64,000 bases of DNA from Irineochytrium annulatum (taxonomy: Eukaryota > Chytridiomycota > Chytridiomycetes > Chytridiales > Chytridiaceae). Numbering within the stretch: position 1 is the stretch's first letter; every line of letters starts with the position of its first letter. A model generated the notes under the pieces. The model saw only the letters and a program-made list of their open reading frames with translations. It made no database searches and was not told the origin of the DNA. A program made the translations under genes and the position numbers. The stretch spans positions 62,001 to 126,000 of the forward strand of contig JADGJL010000012.1 in NCBI GenBank assembly GCA_027600665.1, read 5' to 3'. Positions 44,515-53,439 of this stretch are shown here, piece after piece.

Positions 44515-46194
44515 TTAGTATTCCTTTGGCTTGCTGGTGCGAAACCACGCGTTAACTTCCGATGTGATCTGATCTCCCCCCAGCTTGCGCCAGTTCTCTA
44601 CGAATTGATCGAACTCATCGATCGACCTGCCTAGAATAATGTTCATATAGGCTTCAAGCTGAAGATCTCGAAGAATGATTTGTCGATCAACCATGGTATC
44701 CGTAATGCCGCCAGTGAACTGGTCATAGAGAAGTTGACCGTTTTGTTCATAAGAATCTGCAATGCTAAAAGCACCCGTTGGCCCATAGGTTTGTTTCCAG
44801 CCCCAGCCGCTCTCTACATGGTTCACATCATAGGCTACAATTCGTTTGTGAATGGCGAGAGCTTCATTCTGCAGAGCAGAGTAGTCCCCTGTAATTCTGG
44901 CATCCCGAATTTGTTTGTAAGCATCTATATTTTTATTACCGGGAAAAGGAGTCACCGGTGAGAGCATCCACACCGCTTTGGAGTCATCATTGTAGTATGT
45001 TTCATACTGTGCCTGATCCCCCCAGTTGATGTCCAGATGCAGATTCATGAGCTTAACCACGACCTCTGGATTAGAGAAGCCTTTTTTTACAGCAAAGTAT
45101 TGACCAGTGTTGGAACGTAGCGGAACAAACAGACTCTGGTCAGACTTTGCAACAATGGGATATGCCTGCCATTCTACATCGTTATCCGTATCACGGGTGG
45201 TCTGAAGCATAAAGGATGTCCACTGTTCCCCGTAGAGCATCCCTATCTTTCCATCCTGAACCATTCGAGACGCTTTGCTCCCACTCTTATAGCCAAAATC
45301 CGGATCAAGCTGGCCTTCACGATACATCGTTTGCAATGCTTTCAGAGCTTCTCGAACTTCAGGCTGAATACCTCCATAAGTGAGTTTTCCTTCCGCATCT
45401 TTAACCCATATCGTAGGATAGGCACCATAGCCTGACATCAGTCCTGCAGCTCCCATAACTGGATCCCATAGATGGTTCGTTAGCGCAAGTCCGTACGTAT
45501 CCTGCTCTCCGTTTCCGTCTGGATCTCCTTCTGTAAACGCTTTCGAAATCTGAAGAAGGTCTTCCATCGTTTCAGGTGGCCGCAGCCCCAGATTCTCCAA
45601 CCAATCGGTTCTAATCCACAGATATTGTGCAGTCTCAATGGAGGAAGAAGATTCGGGAATAGCCATCAATTTGCCGTCAATGGTTGCCGCATCAAATGCT
45701 CCTGTTCCCTCTGCCTCTAATATACTCTTCGTAAGTGGTGAAGCATGCTCTTGGTACACACGGGTTAAATCTTCAATCAATCCAGCGTTGCTCAGTTGTC
45801 TAAGTTGATATGGATTTACTTTGACCACATCAGGGAAACGTCCTGCAGCAAGGGATACACCCAATTTCTGATTGTACACATCTCCATTAGCAATCCAGTC
45901 GTAGTGAATCTGAATTCCTAGCTCCTTCTCATACAAACGAGTCCAGCGATTATCCAGCATCGTCTCCCCAGGCAACTGGCTAATCATACGCTCAAGGTCA
46001 TCTCCGGTTTCCCTGACAAAAGAGACTACTATGGGAGGAGAATATTTCTCATACAACGCGGGAAGTTGGATCTGCTGCCCATCTGGCTGCGAATGATGTT
46101 GTTTGGAATTTCCATCGGTATGACCTGCTGGTATCGACACAGCAAGGAACAGAATAAAGGTCCATTTTGTTATGTCCAGACATCTCTTATACAT
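44515..46194 (-). CDS. LplA-like binding protein without lipobox cysteine, likely co-sensor
   Basis: The ATG at 46194 is chosen because a signal-like segment (KRCLDITKWTFILFLAVSIPAG) follows at once and GGGGG lies about 9 bases before it; a longer frame opens at 46269. The 559-residue protein is an LplA-like solute-binding protein. At the place where lipidated relatives have Cys the sequence reads IPAGHTDG (His25). It is therefore either secreted or held by an uncleaved segment. No permease genes follow; instead a YesM kinase and YesN regulator do. A role as ligand-presenting co-sensor for the kinase is more likely than transport, though this is inference. Confidence 0.85.
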   Translation of the reverse strand: MYKRCLDITKWTFILFLAVSIPAGHTDGNSKQHHSQPDGQQIQLPALYEKYSPPIVVSFVRETGDDLERMISQLPGETMLDNRWTRLYEKELGIQIHYDWIANGDVYNQKLGVSLAAGRFPDVVKVNPYQLRQLSNAGLIEDLTRVYQEHASPLTKSILEAEGTGAFDAATIDGKLMAIPESSSSIETAQYLWIRTDWLENLGLRPPETMEDLLQISKAFTEGDPDGNGEQDTYGLALTNHLWDPVMGAAGLMSGYGAYPTIWVKDAEGKLTYGGIQPEVREALKALQTMYREGQLDPDFGYKSGSKASRMVQDGKIGMLYGEQWTSFMLQTTRDTDNDVEWQAYPIVAKSDQSLFVPLRSNTGQYFAVKKGFSNPEVVVKLMNLHLDINWGDQAQYETYYNDDSKAVWMLSPVTPFPGNKNIDAYKQIRDARITGDYSALQNEALAIHKRIVAYDVNHVESGWGWKQTYGPTGAFSIADSYEQNGQLLYDQFTGGITDTMVDRQIILRDLQLEAYMNIILGRSIDEFDQFVENWRKLGGDQITSEVNAWFRTSKPKEY

Positions 46195-46288
46195 GACGAC
46201 ATGCCCCCAGTTCGGTTTGAACAACTCTTTTCTCTCTGTCAACTTTGAATCCATATCATTGTACAACAACTTGTAATTATTGAATACG

Positions 46289-46312
46289 AAAAGCCGCCGT
46301 TGGGCGGCTTTT
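46289..46312 (-). terminator. Terminator of the GH43 operon
   Basis: AAAAGCCGCC / GGCGGCTTTT form a perfect 10-bp stem with a 4-base loop, 8 bases after the stop of the GH43 gene at 46321. It also insulates the sensor trio downstream. Confidence 0.9.
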
Positions 46313-46320
46313 ACATATGT

Positions 46321-47871
46321 TCATTGTTTCTCTTCCGGATTAATCACACAATATTCGAAATTCGAAAAGTCAGCTGTTCCTCCAACCATTTGGGTTGAAT
46401 ATACAAACAACCCCGTTCGGCAACCCATAAAATGATCCAGTTTATATATCATCTTATGGACAATCCCGATATCTCTCCATTCCATCCCATCGAAGTAGGC
46501 AAAAGAACACTCATCCAGATTGTTCTCAAAATTTCCGAATGCTTTTAGTTTAACTACTGGACCTGACACAGGGATACGTTCATGCTCCGTAGCTGGCTCC
46601 TGGTCAATCAGATTACCAAATATGGTCGAGTCCTCACCATCTCTAGCATGCATGACCAAGTAAAACTGGTTATCCTGCTTCGTAAGAGCGATCATTCCGT
46701 ATGAACCAATCAGAAAGCACAGCCCGGCATAGTCGCCATTATTCAGACGGCTGCCATCAAGCGTAACGATTGCTTCGCAAGCGGGCCCCATTGAACGCTG
46801 GGTTAGTGTGTTGACGGCGAATGTCAGATTCGGGCTGATCTGTCCCGTCCGAACACGATAAACCCCGGGTTTCTCTGTGACAGACCAGAGTTCTTGATTA
46901 GGGGTATGATTCCATTGCCAAAAGTCATGGAGGCGTATTCTGCCATCTTCTTCGGCTTCATAATTGAAATTGTCGCTACCTATTAACGGATTATAACGGT
47001 GCTCTGGTCTGGTGCTCGGAATATCAATCTGCTTTGGAGCTTTGCTCGCAAATATCGGAATACCTTGATCGAAATGGAGTGGAACCAAAACAGGAATTCG
47101 CCCTACAGCCCCATGATCCTGAAACAGCATTGCGTACCAGTCCCCATTCGGCGTATCCACGATGCCACCCTGAGCAACACCAGAATTAAAATAATCCATA
47201 TCGTCATTAAATACTTCTCCACCAGTGAAGACATCTTCCAGAGATTCAGCCACGTAACAAGCCTGTGTTCTCCGGCCGGAAGCTTTCGTAATATGAATTA
47301 GGAACACAATATATTTGCCATTGATCTTGTAGAAATGTGCTCCTTCATAACCAAGGTGATAAGGCTGCTCTTCTTTTACAATCAAGCGATGCACTCCACC
47401 CGGTTTGGGACCGGTCAGATCAGAGCTTAATTCAGTCAGATAGATCTCGGTATTCCCGTACACAAGATACACTCGTTCATCATCGTCGAAAAATAAAGAG
47501 CAATCATGGTAAAATCCCTCCACTACTTGCTTCTTCCACTCACCTGCGATGGAGGTCGACGTGTACAAGTACGTTTTACGGGTATCATTTGCGACATAAA
47601 TGACATAGAACATGCCTTTATGATAACGAAGGGATGCGGCCCACATGCCTTTACTATATATTTGCTGACCATTTTCCAGCCGTTGCGCGGGTGTATCGTC
47701 CAGTGTGTCGTACACATAGGTAGCTACTTCCCAATGGATCAGATCATATGAACGCAGAATGACACATCCCGGCATCATATGCATGGTTGTACTAACCATG
47801 TAATATGTGTCCTCTACACGAATCACGTCAGGATCTGGGTAATCGGCCCAAATAATCGGATTTGGATACAT
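46321..47871 (-). CDS. GH43 beta-xylosidase/arabinofuranosidase with C-terminal beta-sandwich
   Basis: The 516-residue cytoplasmic protein has a five-bladed GH43 propeller (about 1-320). The three catalytic acids are visible: base D13 (ADYPDPDVIR), pKa-modulating D123 (YHDCSLFFDD) and acid E176 (GYEGAHFYK). The C-terminal part (about 330-510) is a concanavalin-like beta-sandwich as in GH43 beta-xylosidases, which shapes the active site. No signal peptide is present. It should remove xylose or arabinose from imported oligosaccharides. The gene starts 7 bases after the other GH43 gene, with GAGGTG inside the end of that gene. Confidence 0.92.
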   Translation of the reverse strand: MYPNPIIWADYPDPDVIRVEDTYYMVSTTMHMMPGCVILRSYDLIHWEVATYVYDTLDDTPAQRLENGQQIYSKGMWAASLRYHKGMFYVIYVANDTRKTYLYTSTSIAGEWKKQVVEGFYHDCSLFFDDDERVYLVYGNTEIYLTELSSDLTGPKPGGVHRLIVKEEQPYHLGYEGAHFYKINGKYIVFLIHITKASGRRTQACYVAESLEDVFTGGEVFNDDMDYFNSGVAQGGIVDTPNGDWYAMLFQDHGAVGRIPVLVPLHFDQGIPIFASKAPKQIDIPSTRPEHRYNPLIGSDNFNYEAEEDGRIRLHDFWQWNHTPNQELWSVTEKPGVYRVRTGQISPNLTFAVNTLTQRSMGPACEAIVTLDGSRLNNGDYAGLCFLIGSYGMIALTKQDNQFYLVMHARDGEDSTIFGNLIDQEPATEHERIPVSGPVVKLKAFGNFENNLDECSFAYFDGMEWRDIGIVHKMIYKLDHFMGCRTGLFVYSTQMVGGTADFSNFEYCVINPEEKQ

Positions 47872-47878
47872 GCTTTAA

Positions 47879-49384
47879 TTACACCTCATTTTTTCTATTA
47901 AACTGCCATTCTCTCAAAAGGATAGTTGAGCTGTCTGTTGTACTTCTAAAGATAATGTACAAGTCTTGCACACCTTGCGCACCCGTAACTTTGGTTGTTA
48001 CTTCCATCCATTGAAGCGATTCGGTGGCGGGCTGAACAATCAGTTCTCCAATTAAAGGTCCGTCCGTGCGATCCATACGGAGCTCCAACGTACCTTCGGT
48101 TCCTTGATTCGAAATCATGGCTGAGAAGGTAGAAGGTCCTCCACTTTCAAAATCAGCCTTGGATATAGCTATCCAGCTTTCATTTTGCAGCTTGGCGGCA
48201 ATGATATTCGAATCCGACAGAGACATCTCACCCGAGTCCGGATATTGCTCAGTGGATACTCTGCTGCTCCATCCAATCGTGGAACCCGTTACCCGCGCAT
48301 AGGGATTGAAGTACTTGATTTGATCCACGCCCTGATAATCTGCATGTACTTTCTTAATCTTACCCGTAGCCGCATCATGCTCGACTCGATTCAGATGTGT
48401 TGAACGGTAACCTTCGGGGATATTCATGGCTTGGCATAATGTCTGGGCATGATAGGCAATGTACCACTGATCTGCCAGTTGAAATATAGCCTGGTGGTTG
48501 TTGCCGCCAATATCAAAGAAGTGTCCGGGATTCTGAAGCAGCGTGCCCTGATATGTCCATGGACCCATTGGTTGAACGCTGGTCATATATGCAATCTCAC
48601 CAGGTGGCGGGCTGCCCTCTGGCCGATCTCCCTTGTCAAAATTGGAACAATACGTATAGTAGTAATTATTATTATATTTATGTATCCCTGAGCTTTCAAA
48701 CATATAAGGCGCCTGAATAACCTTAGCTGTACCAACAACACTGATCATATCGTCTCCCAACCGCATAACTCTTGCCGTATCAGGTCTTCCTGCTTTCCCT
48801 TCCGGAATACCCCCACCAAAGTAAAGGTAAGCCTGATGATCATCATCTACAATTACAGCTGGATCGAACAACCAGGTTACGTCTTCCACTCCCGGAGTCT
48901 CTCTTGTAACAAGTGCTTTTCCGATGGGGTCTACCCATGGACCTACAGGTGTTGGTGCAGACAATACCCCGATTCCACTGGCGTTGTTAGCGAAATATAG
49001 AAAGAAGCAATCCTCGCCATCCAAGATTTGATGAGCAGCTGCCGGGGCCCATGATTGCGAAGCCCATGTTGCTGCACCTTGAGGTCCGGCAACTCTGATC
49101 TCCCCATGATCAGTCCAGTTGATTAAGTCATCTGAGGAAATGACCGTAATCCGGTTGATTGAACTATAGCTGTTTTTCTGAGGAAGACCATCCTTATCAT
49201 ATTCAAGCTTATCACTTGTCATATATAAGTAGACTCTATTGTTAAATACCAGAGCATAGGGATCGGCTCCGAATTTGTGGGCCACCAAAGGGTTCCCGTT
49301 TGGACGAAGCTTTCCAATCTCCCCTAGATTGGCTGCTTGGTCTTGCTTTTGCTCACCTGAATGTGGTGTAGTATGTTGATTCAT
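47879..49384 (-). CDS. GH43 arabinofuranosidase (arabinoxylan type) with CBM6-like module
   Basis: The 501-residue protein has a GH43 propeller (about 30-340) with D41 (FGADPYALVF), D174 (WLFDPAVIVD) and E230 (PYMFESSGIHK) as the catalytic set. This is the pattern of XynD-like arabinoxylan arabinofuranohydrolases. A C-terminal CBM6-like beta-sandwich (about 365-500, SFxxE-type sugar-binding fold) follows. There is no signal peptide, although XynD-type enzymes are often secreted, so action on imported arabinoxylo-oligosaccharides is likely. AGGGGG precedes the ATG. It is the first gene of the GH43 pair, divergent from the AraC gene at 49548. Confidence 0.9.
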   Translation of the reverse strand: MNQHTTPHSGEQKQDQAANLGEIGKLRPNGNPLVAHKFGADPYALVFNNRVYLYMTSDKLEYDKDGLPQKNSYSSINRITVISSDDLINWTDHGEIRVAGPQGAATWASQSWAPAAAHQILDGEDCFFLYFANNASGIGVLSAPTPVGPWVDPIGKALVTRETPGVEDVTWLFDPAVIVDDDHQAYLYFGGGIPEGKAGRPDTARVMRLGDDMISVVGTAKVIQAPYMFESSGIHKYNNNYYYTYCSNFDKGDRPEGSPPPGEIAYMTSVQPMGPWTYQGTLLQNPGHFFDIGGNNHQAIFQLADQWYIAYHAQTLCQAMNIPEGYRSTHLNRVEHDAATGKIKKVHADYQGVDQIKYFNPYARVTGSTIGWSSRVSTEQYPDSGEMSLSDSNIIAAKLQNESWIAISKADFESGGPSTFSAMISNQGTEGTLELRMDRTDGPLIGELIVQPATESLQWMEVTTKVTGAQGVQDLYIIFRSTTDSSTILLREWQFNRKNEV

Positions 49385-49428
49385 CGAAATAATCCCCCTA
49401 ATAATCGTTATTTGTTACGTCTTTTATA

Positions 49429-49442
49429 AGAAAGCGTTTGCA
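49429..49442. promoter_or_regulatory. cre-like site before the GH43 operon
   Basis: AGAAAGCGTTTGCA matches the CcpA consensus at 12 of 14 positions in either orientation. It lies 45 bases upstream of the first GH43 gene, in the divergent region with the AraC regulator. Confidence 0.55.
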
Positions 49443-49547
49443 ATACAAAAGGTATCATGATAGGATGATTACATTTTAAGGTAAGCTGAGTACAATTTCA
49501 TTGCGTTAACCGCTCTATTTATTGCGTGAAATGACGGGAGGTACTTC

Positions 49548-50417
49548 ATGAGTGGATCCTCTGAGTGTTTTTACGATCCCATCCAGCCTGAACTCTTATA
49601 TCTGCACCGCGTAACAACGTATAAGCTGGAAACGATCTATCATCGCCATAATGCATATGAGATTTACCTGTTCCTACGTGGCAATGTCCACTTTTATGTA
49701 GAAAATCGATGCTATCATGTGCAACCGGGGGATTTGCTTGTGATGTCACCCGAGGAGATGCACCGAGCCTTTATTCTAGATGAATCCGAGTATGAGCGCA
49801 TTACAATCAATCTCAAAAAAACATACCTTTATCAGCTGTCTACACCATCAACTAATCTGTTGTCATGTTTTGATCATCGCCCCAAAGGAAAGGGCAATAT
49901 CGTACATTTGGACGATCAAAGCTTGAAAATGATGATGCAATGGACTAACGAACTGGAGGAACTGCTTGCTTCGGATGCTTATGGCACGGACATCAAGATT
50001 AATGCAGCGGTAGCCCAATTGTTGGTTTTGGTTAACGTCTGGTTTCACAACAACTCATTTGTTCCCAATGACATCATGCCCGAGCTGGTTCGTGAAACGA
50101 TGGATTATATTGAAATTCATCTAAATCAAGATATTACACTTCGCAAACTTGCCGATGCATTCTATATGAACAGCACATACATCAGCAGACAATTCAAAAA
50201 GCATACCGGACTAACAATCCGCTCCTATATTTTGGGTCGTCGTATAGAACGGGCCAAATTCCATCTGTCTGATGGAATGAGTATTACGGATGCATGCTTT
50301 CAATCAGGCTTTAGTGACTATGCCAATTTCATTCGCAGTTTTTCCAAAATGGTCGGCATCTCCCCCGGTAAATATATCAAACAAAGACGAGATGCAACGG
50401 AAGTCTTACTAAAATAA
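49548..50417 (+). CDS. AraC-family regulator with cupin sensor domain
   Basis: The 289-residue protein has an N-terminal cupin-type ligand domain (about 15-140, YHRHNAYEIYLFLRGNVHFYVENRCYHVQPGDLLVMSPEEMH) and a C-terminal AraC DNA-binding domain (about 185-285, LTIRSYILGRRIERAKFHL and ITDACFQSGFSDYANF). GGGAGG lies before the ATG. It is divergent from the two GH43 genes with a 163-base shared control region, so it is the likely activator of these genes in response to arabinose, xylose or a disaccharide. Confidence 0.93.
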   Translation: MSGSSECFYDPIQPELLYLHRVTTYKLETIYHRHNAYEIYLFLRGNVHFYVENRCYHVQPGDLLVMSPEEMHRAFILDESEYERITINLKKTYLYQLSTPSTNLLSCFDHRPKGKGNIVHLDDQSLKMMMQWTNELEELLASDAYGTDIKINAAVAQLLVLVNVWFHNNSFVPNDIMPELVRETMDYIEIHLNQDITLRKLADAFYMNSTYISRQFKKHTGLTIRSYILGRRIERAKFHLSDGMSITDACFQSGFSDYANFIRSFSKMVGISPGKYIKQRRDATEVLLK

Positions 50418-50442
50418 TGCCAATTTCATTCAATGTAAACTG

Positions 50443-50479
50443 AAAACATCGAGCCATGCAGAACGGCTCGATGTTTTCT
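50443..50479. terminator. Bidirectional terminator between AraC and orphan binding-protein genes
   Basis: GAAAACATCGAGCC / GGCTCGATGTTTTC form a perfect 14-bp stem with a 9-base loop, located between converging genes. Confidence 0.9.
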
Positions 50480-50541
50480 AGTTCTTGACGTATTTATCTT
50501 CGGATCTGTAAACCAACCATTATTGTGATCATATCCGATAG

Positions 50542-52236
50542 TTAATTGACCTCTTTTCCCGTCCACAATCTAACACGATCTTTAATCCACTCTGAGTACT
50601 GCTGTTCCATCCCAACTGCACCTGCTTTATCAAGTTCTGAAATCATATTGTCATATATGCCTTCAAAGGCACTCGGAGAGGATGTAATTGCTTCCGCAAT
50701 CCGTTTCTGGATAATATCTTGTGTCTTCTGATACACCACGTTATAATCTCCGCTATCCGTAGGGATCGGCATATTATAAGCAGCGCCCCATTCTCTCACC
50801 GGGAACTCATCTCCGTTAGGAAAGAGCTCCTTCCAGGTTGTAATGCCGTAACCTTTCAGCGTTTCTTTTTCAATATCAGAGTAACCTTCCTGGATCTGCT
50901 CAGGATAGTTGGTTGTATAATAGTTGTCCGTTGAATCTTTGACACCGTCTCCATAATGAGCACCAAAAATAGTGTATAAGTTTATACCAGTTTCTTTGCT
51001 GAATGTGCTATTGTCCTTGTTTTTACGCTCCTGAATATCTGCTGGTATTTTGCGAACTCCGTCTTCCACAACGTAATGTTCACCTTCAATCCCCCAGTTC
51101 CTCAACACTTGACCTTCCTCAGAAGAAAGCCAATCCAGGAATTTGATGGCCCGGACAGGGTCTTCAGCATTAACGGTTATGCCGATACCATATCCATCAA
51201 AGCCCATATTCTGAAAATCTTTGCGTTGAAAGCTGTCATTCAGCGTTACCGGATAGAATCCGTAAGTCATGTCGTCCTTGCCAGCACTTTTAAGGGCATT
51301 TTCCGCATCGCTGAATCCCCAAAGCGGATCAAGCACCGATAGAACACGTCCACTGGCGATTTTGGACTTATACTGATCATCCTTTTGTACAAAACTGTCT
51401 TTATCCACTAGACCTTCATTATACATTTTGTTCAACCAACGGAAATATTCCTTCTCCTCAGGACGCTTATAATGAAGAACAGCTTCATATGTGTCTGGGT
51501 TAATGAAATATTCACCATCCCCAGGTCCTCCAGTTGCCATCACAGCCGGATCGGTAACGGTGATCATTCGCCGCCATCCATCTGCACTGAGTGTCAGCGG
51601 GATTGTCGGTTGGCCATCATCGGTAGTTGGATTATTTTTATAATACTCACGCAGGACATTTTCATAATCCTCCAAGGTTTTGATCTCGGGGTATCCAAGC
51701 TCTTTGACTACTCGGTGCTGAATAGCAGCACCATTCGTGGCATCGAAGCTTTCTTGATCAATTGCACCATTCGTTGGAATCCAATATATGGATGGATCTT
51801 CATTGCTATATTTCAAGCGATTAAACTGCTCACCATAGATTTTTTTCAAATTGGGTGCATGTTCTTCGATCAGATCCGTCAGATCAATCATTGCACCAGC
51901 ATCAACGAGTCTGCTCAGGTTACCTTTAGGGAATATTAAATCCGGGTAATCACCGCTGGCGGCCATAAGGGATATCCGGTCGTTTCCTCCTCCGCTTGAG
52001 ATATCGAATTCTGCATTAAGGGTTACACCCGTTTCTTCCGTAATTTTCTTCCCTACAGCATCCTGCATATTGTTCCAGTTAGGACTTGCATCTGCGCCAA
52101 AGAAGGTAAACGTAATCGGACTGTTGGGGTCACTGGTATTCGATTCGGAATTCTCTGCAGTGTTTCCGCAACCTGCAGAAACTAGCACAACACTCGTTAC
52201 GAGACATACTCCTAGCATTTTTGAAACGGCTCTCAT
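50542..52236 (-). CDS. Orphan sugar-binding lipoprotein, LplA family
   Basis: The 564-residue protein has a lipoprotein signal (VLVSAGC, Cys23), a Ser/Asn linker and an LplA-type bilobal domain closely resembling in pattern the lipoprotein at 4704-6359 (for example NYDQY/KDDQYxxKIASGRVLSxxD and NWGxEGxHYxV segments). It is alone between two terminators, with its own upstream region carrying a cre-like site. It has no permease genes. It could feed a permease pair encoded elsewhere or share the pair at 2712-4592. AGGGGGC precedes the ATG. Confidence 0.92.
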   Translation of the reverse strand: MRAVSKMLGVCLVTSVVLVSAGCGNTAENSESNTSDPNSPITFTFFGADASPNWNNMQDAVGKKITEETGVTLNAEFDISSGGGNDRISLMAASGDYPDLIFPKGNLSRLVDAGAMIDLTDLIEEHAPNLKKIYGEQFNRLKYSNEDPSIYWIPTNGAIDQESFDATNGAAIQHRVVKELGYPEIKTLEDYENVLREYYKNNPTTDDGQPTIPLTLSADGWRRMITVTDPAVMATGGPGDGEYFINPDTYEAVLHYKRPEEKEYFRWLNKMYNEGLVDKDSFVQKDDQYKSKIASGRVLSVLDPLWGFSDAENALKSAGKDDMTYGFYPVTLNDSFQRKDFQNMGFDGYGIGITVNAEDPVRAIKFLDWLSSEEGQVLRNWGIEGEHYVVEDGVRKIPADIQERKNKDNSTFSKETGINLYTIFGAHYGDGVKDSTDNYYTTNYPEQIQEGYSDIEKETLKGYGITTWKELFPNGDEFPVREWGAAYNMPIPTDSGDYNVVYQKTQDIIQKRIAEAITSSPSAFEGIYDNMISELDKAGAVGMEQQYSEWIKDRVRLWTGKEVN

Positions 52237-52307
52237 TATTTTTCTGCCCCCTAAATGGTGTTAGTTGTAATAATTAATCCAGTCATTAAGATGGTTCGCT
52301 ATGGAGT

Positions 52308-52321
52308 GGTATACGCTTACA
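52308..52321 (-). promoter_or_regulatory. cre-like site before the orphan binding-protein gene
   Basis: On the minus strand TGTAAGCGTATACC matches the CcpA consensus at 12 of 14 positions, about 75 bases upstream of the start codon. Confidence 0.45.
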
Positions 52322-52474
52322 TATTCAACCGTTAGTGTACAATTACACTCCCGCCTAACCTATTCCATGCTTAAAGTATAAGGAAGTCTACTAACCCCAA
52401 CCTTGATTATTAAGCCATGAAAATAGCATGATCTAGACATGGGTCTGAGTAGAATCTGATGAGAATCTGAAGAC

Positions 52475-52499
52475 CAAAAAAGCGATGGTTGCCCATCGC
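52475..52499 (-). terminator. Terminator of the barnase-barstar operon
   Basis: GCGATGG / CCATCGC form a 7-bp stem with a 4-base loop followed by TTTTTT on the minus strand, 21 bases after the barstar stop codon. Confidence 0.85.
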
Positions 52500-52520
52500 C
52501 TCATCACACCAAACATATTT

Positions 52521-52796
52521 TCAATAATATAATTCCAACGTAAATCCTTGGATCTCCGCTTCAACTTCCCGCAACAATTCGATGACTTGATCTGCGTAAT
52601 CTCCAAGAATTTCTTTGCTCTTCTCGAAGCCAAGCCATTGAACGGTAAGCGGCATGCTTACAGCCCCGGTTAAGACATCCCACAGCGCGTCCAGATTGCC
52701 TCCGTAGTTCTCGTCTAACTCAAGCTGATTCCGAAGTACTTGATGCAATTCTTCCTTGCTGTGAATGTGGTATCCGTCAATCTGAATATTGCTCAT
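52521..52796 (-). CDS. Barstar-family ribonuclease inhibitor
   Basis: A 91-residue cytoplasmic protein of the barstar fold: an N-terminal strand (NIQIDGYHIHSKEELHQVL), the helix with acidic residues that in barstar plug the nuclease active site (LDENYGGNLDALWDVL), and a C-terminal strand. It should bind and block the barnase-like enzyme encoded 14 bases upstream and so protect the producing cell. The length agrees with the family. It is the second gene of a two-gene operon. Confidence 0.92.
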   Translation of the reverse strand: MSNIQIDGYHIHSKEELHQVLRNQLELDENYGGNLDALWDVLTGAVSMPLTVQWLGFEKSKEILGDYADQVIELLREVEAEIQGFTLELYY

Positions 52797-52810
52797 ATCA
52801 TGACCTCCGT

Positions 52811-53245
52811 TTATTTTAACTGTTCAAATGACTTGTAATGATCTGTCGTCTTATAGATCAAACCGTCATTCGAGTATAGAATTCGGTCGCTTCCGCGCCG
52901 TCCTCCTGTGTAATTGATATCGGCTTCATACCATATCCGGCCTTTTTTGTTAGGGAGTAGTCCTTCTCGGTTCCCGAACACGTCACCGCCGATGCTTTTA
53001 CCTGGAGCCACTTCATGTAAATTTCCTTCACTGGCTTCCCATCCCAGATCCCTGGCCTCTTTCTTGGTGATATAGTTGGGTGGGAGCTCTTTATGCTCCG
53101 AGATATAATTGGCAACCTCATCGAATCCCATATCCTCCGAAACTTGAGGTGATCCGACGTCCAGTAAAGACTCTGATGTACAACCGGAGAACAATAATGC
53201 GGCGAGGATGATTACTAATGTGTAAGCGAATTTTCTGAAAAACAT
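52811..53245 (-). CDS. Barnase-family ribonuclease with lipoprotein-type signal
   Basis: A 144-residue guanyl-specific microbial ribonuclease (N1/T1/barnase superfamily). All expected catalytic positions can be aligned: Glu107, Arg117, Arg121 and His136. The N terminus is a hydrophobic signal whose end reads LLFSGC, a good lipobox with Cys22. The enzyme may therefore be lipid-anchored outside the membrane rather than fully secreted like the classical enzyme. A linker of about 15 residues separates it from the catalytic domain. Its inhibitor gene follows. It hydrolyses RNA outside the cell, either for nutrition or competition. Confidence 0.92.
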   Translation of the reverse strand: MFFRKFAYTLVIILAALLFSGCTSESLLDVGSPQVSEDMGFDEVANYISEHKELPPNYITKKEARDLGWEASEGNLHEVAPGKSIGGDVFGNREGLLPNKKGRIWYEADINYTGGRRGSDRILYSNDGLIYKTTDHYKSFEQLK

Positions 53246-53370
53246 AATCTTTTCTCCTTTAGGTGTTCTTGCTATGCTGTCTACCGTTTATAAGCCTATC
53301 ATTGAAATGAAATTCAATCAATAAAAGCAGTTAGTCCTGCTCCATAGTGCACAGAGTTATTCTTCAACTA

Positions 53371-53398
53371 AAAAAAAGCCGCTAAAAATAGCGACTTT
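53371..53398 (-). terminator. Terminator of the alpha/beta hydrolase gene (repeat family copy 1)
   Basis: GTCGCTA / TAGCGGC stem (one wobble pair) followed by seven T on the minus strand, 42 bases after the stop codon. Nearly the same sequence recurs at 60330 and 62025. Confidence 0.85.
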
Positions 53399-53439
53399 AA
53401 TCGTATCACGAATCATGATCATTCGACACATGTATTATA

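Noticed and set aside
52521..53245. Barnase-barstar pair as part of a polymorphic secretion-delivered toxin locus
   Set aside because: The nuclease has its own signal peptide and no delivery domain, and no immunity cassettes or secretion genes are nearby.
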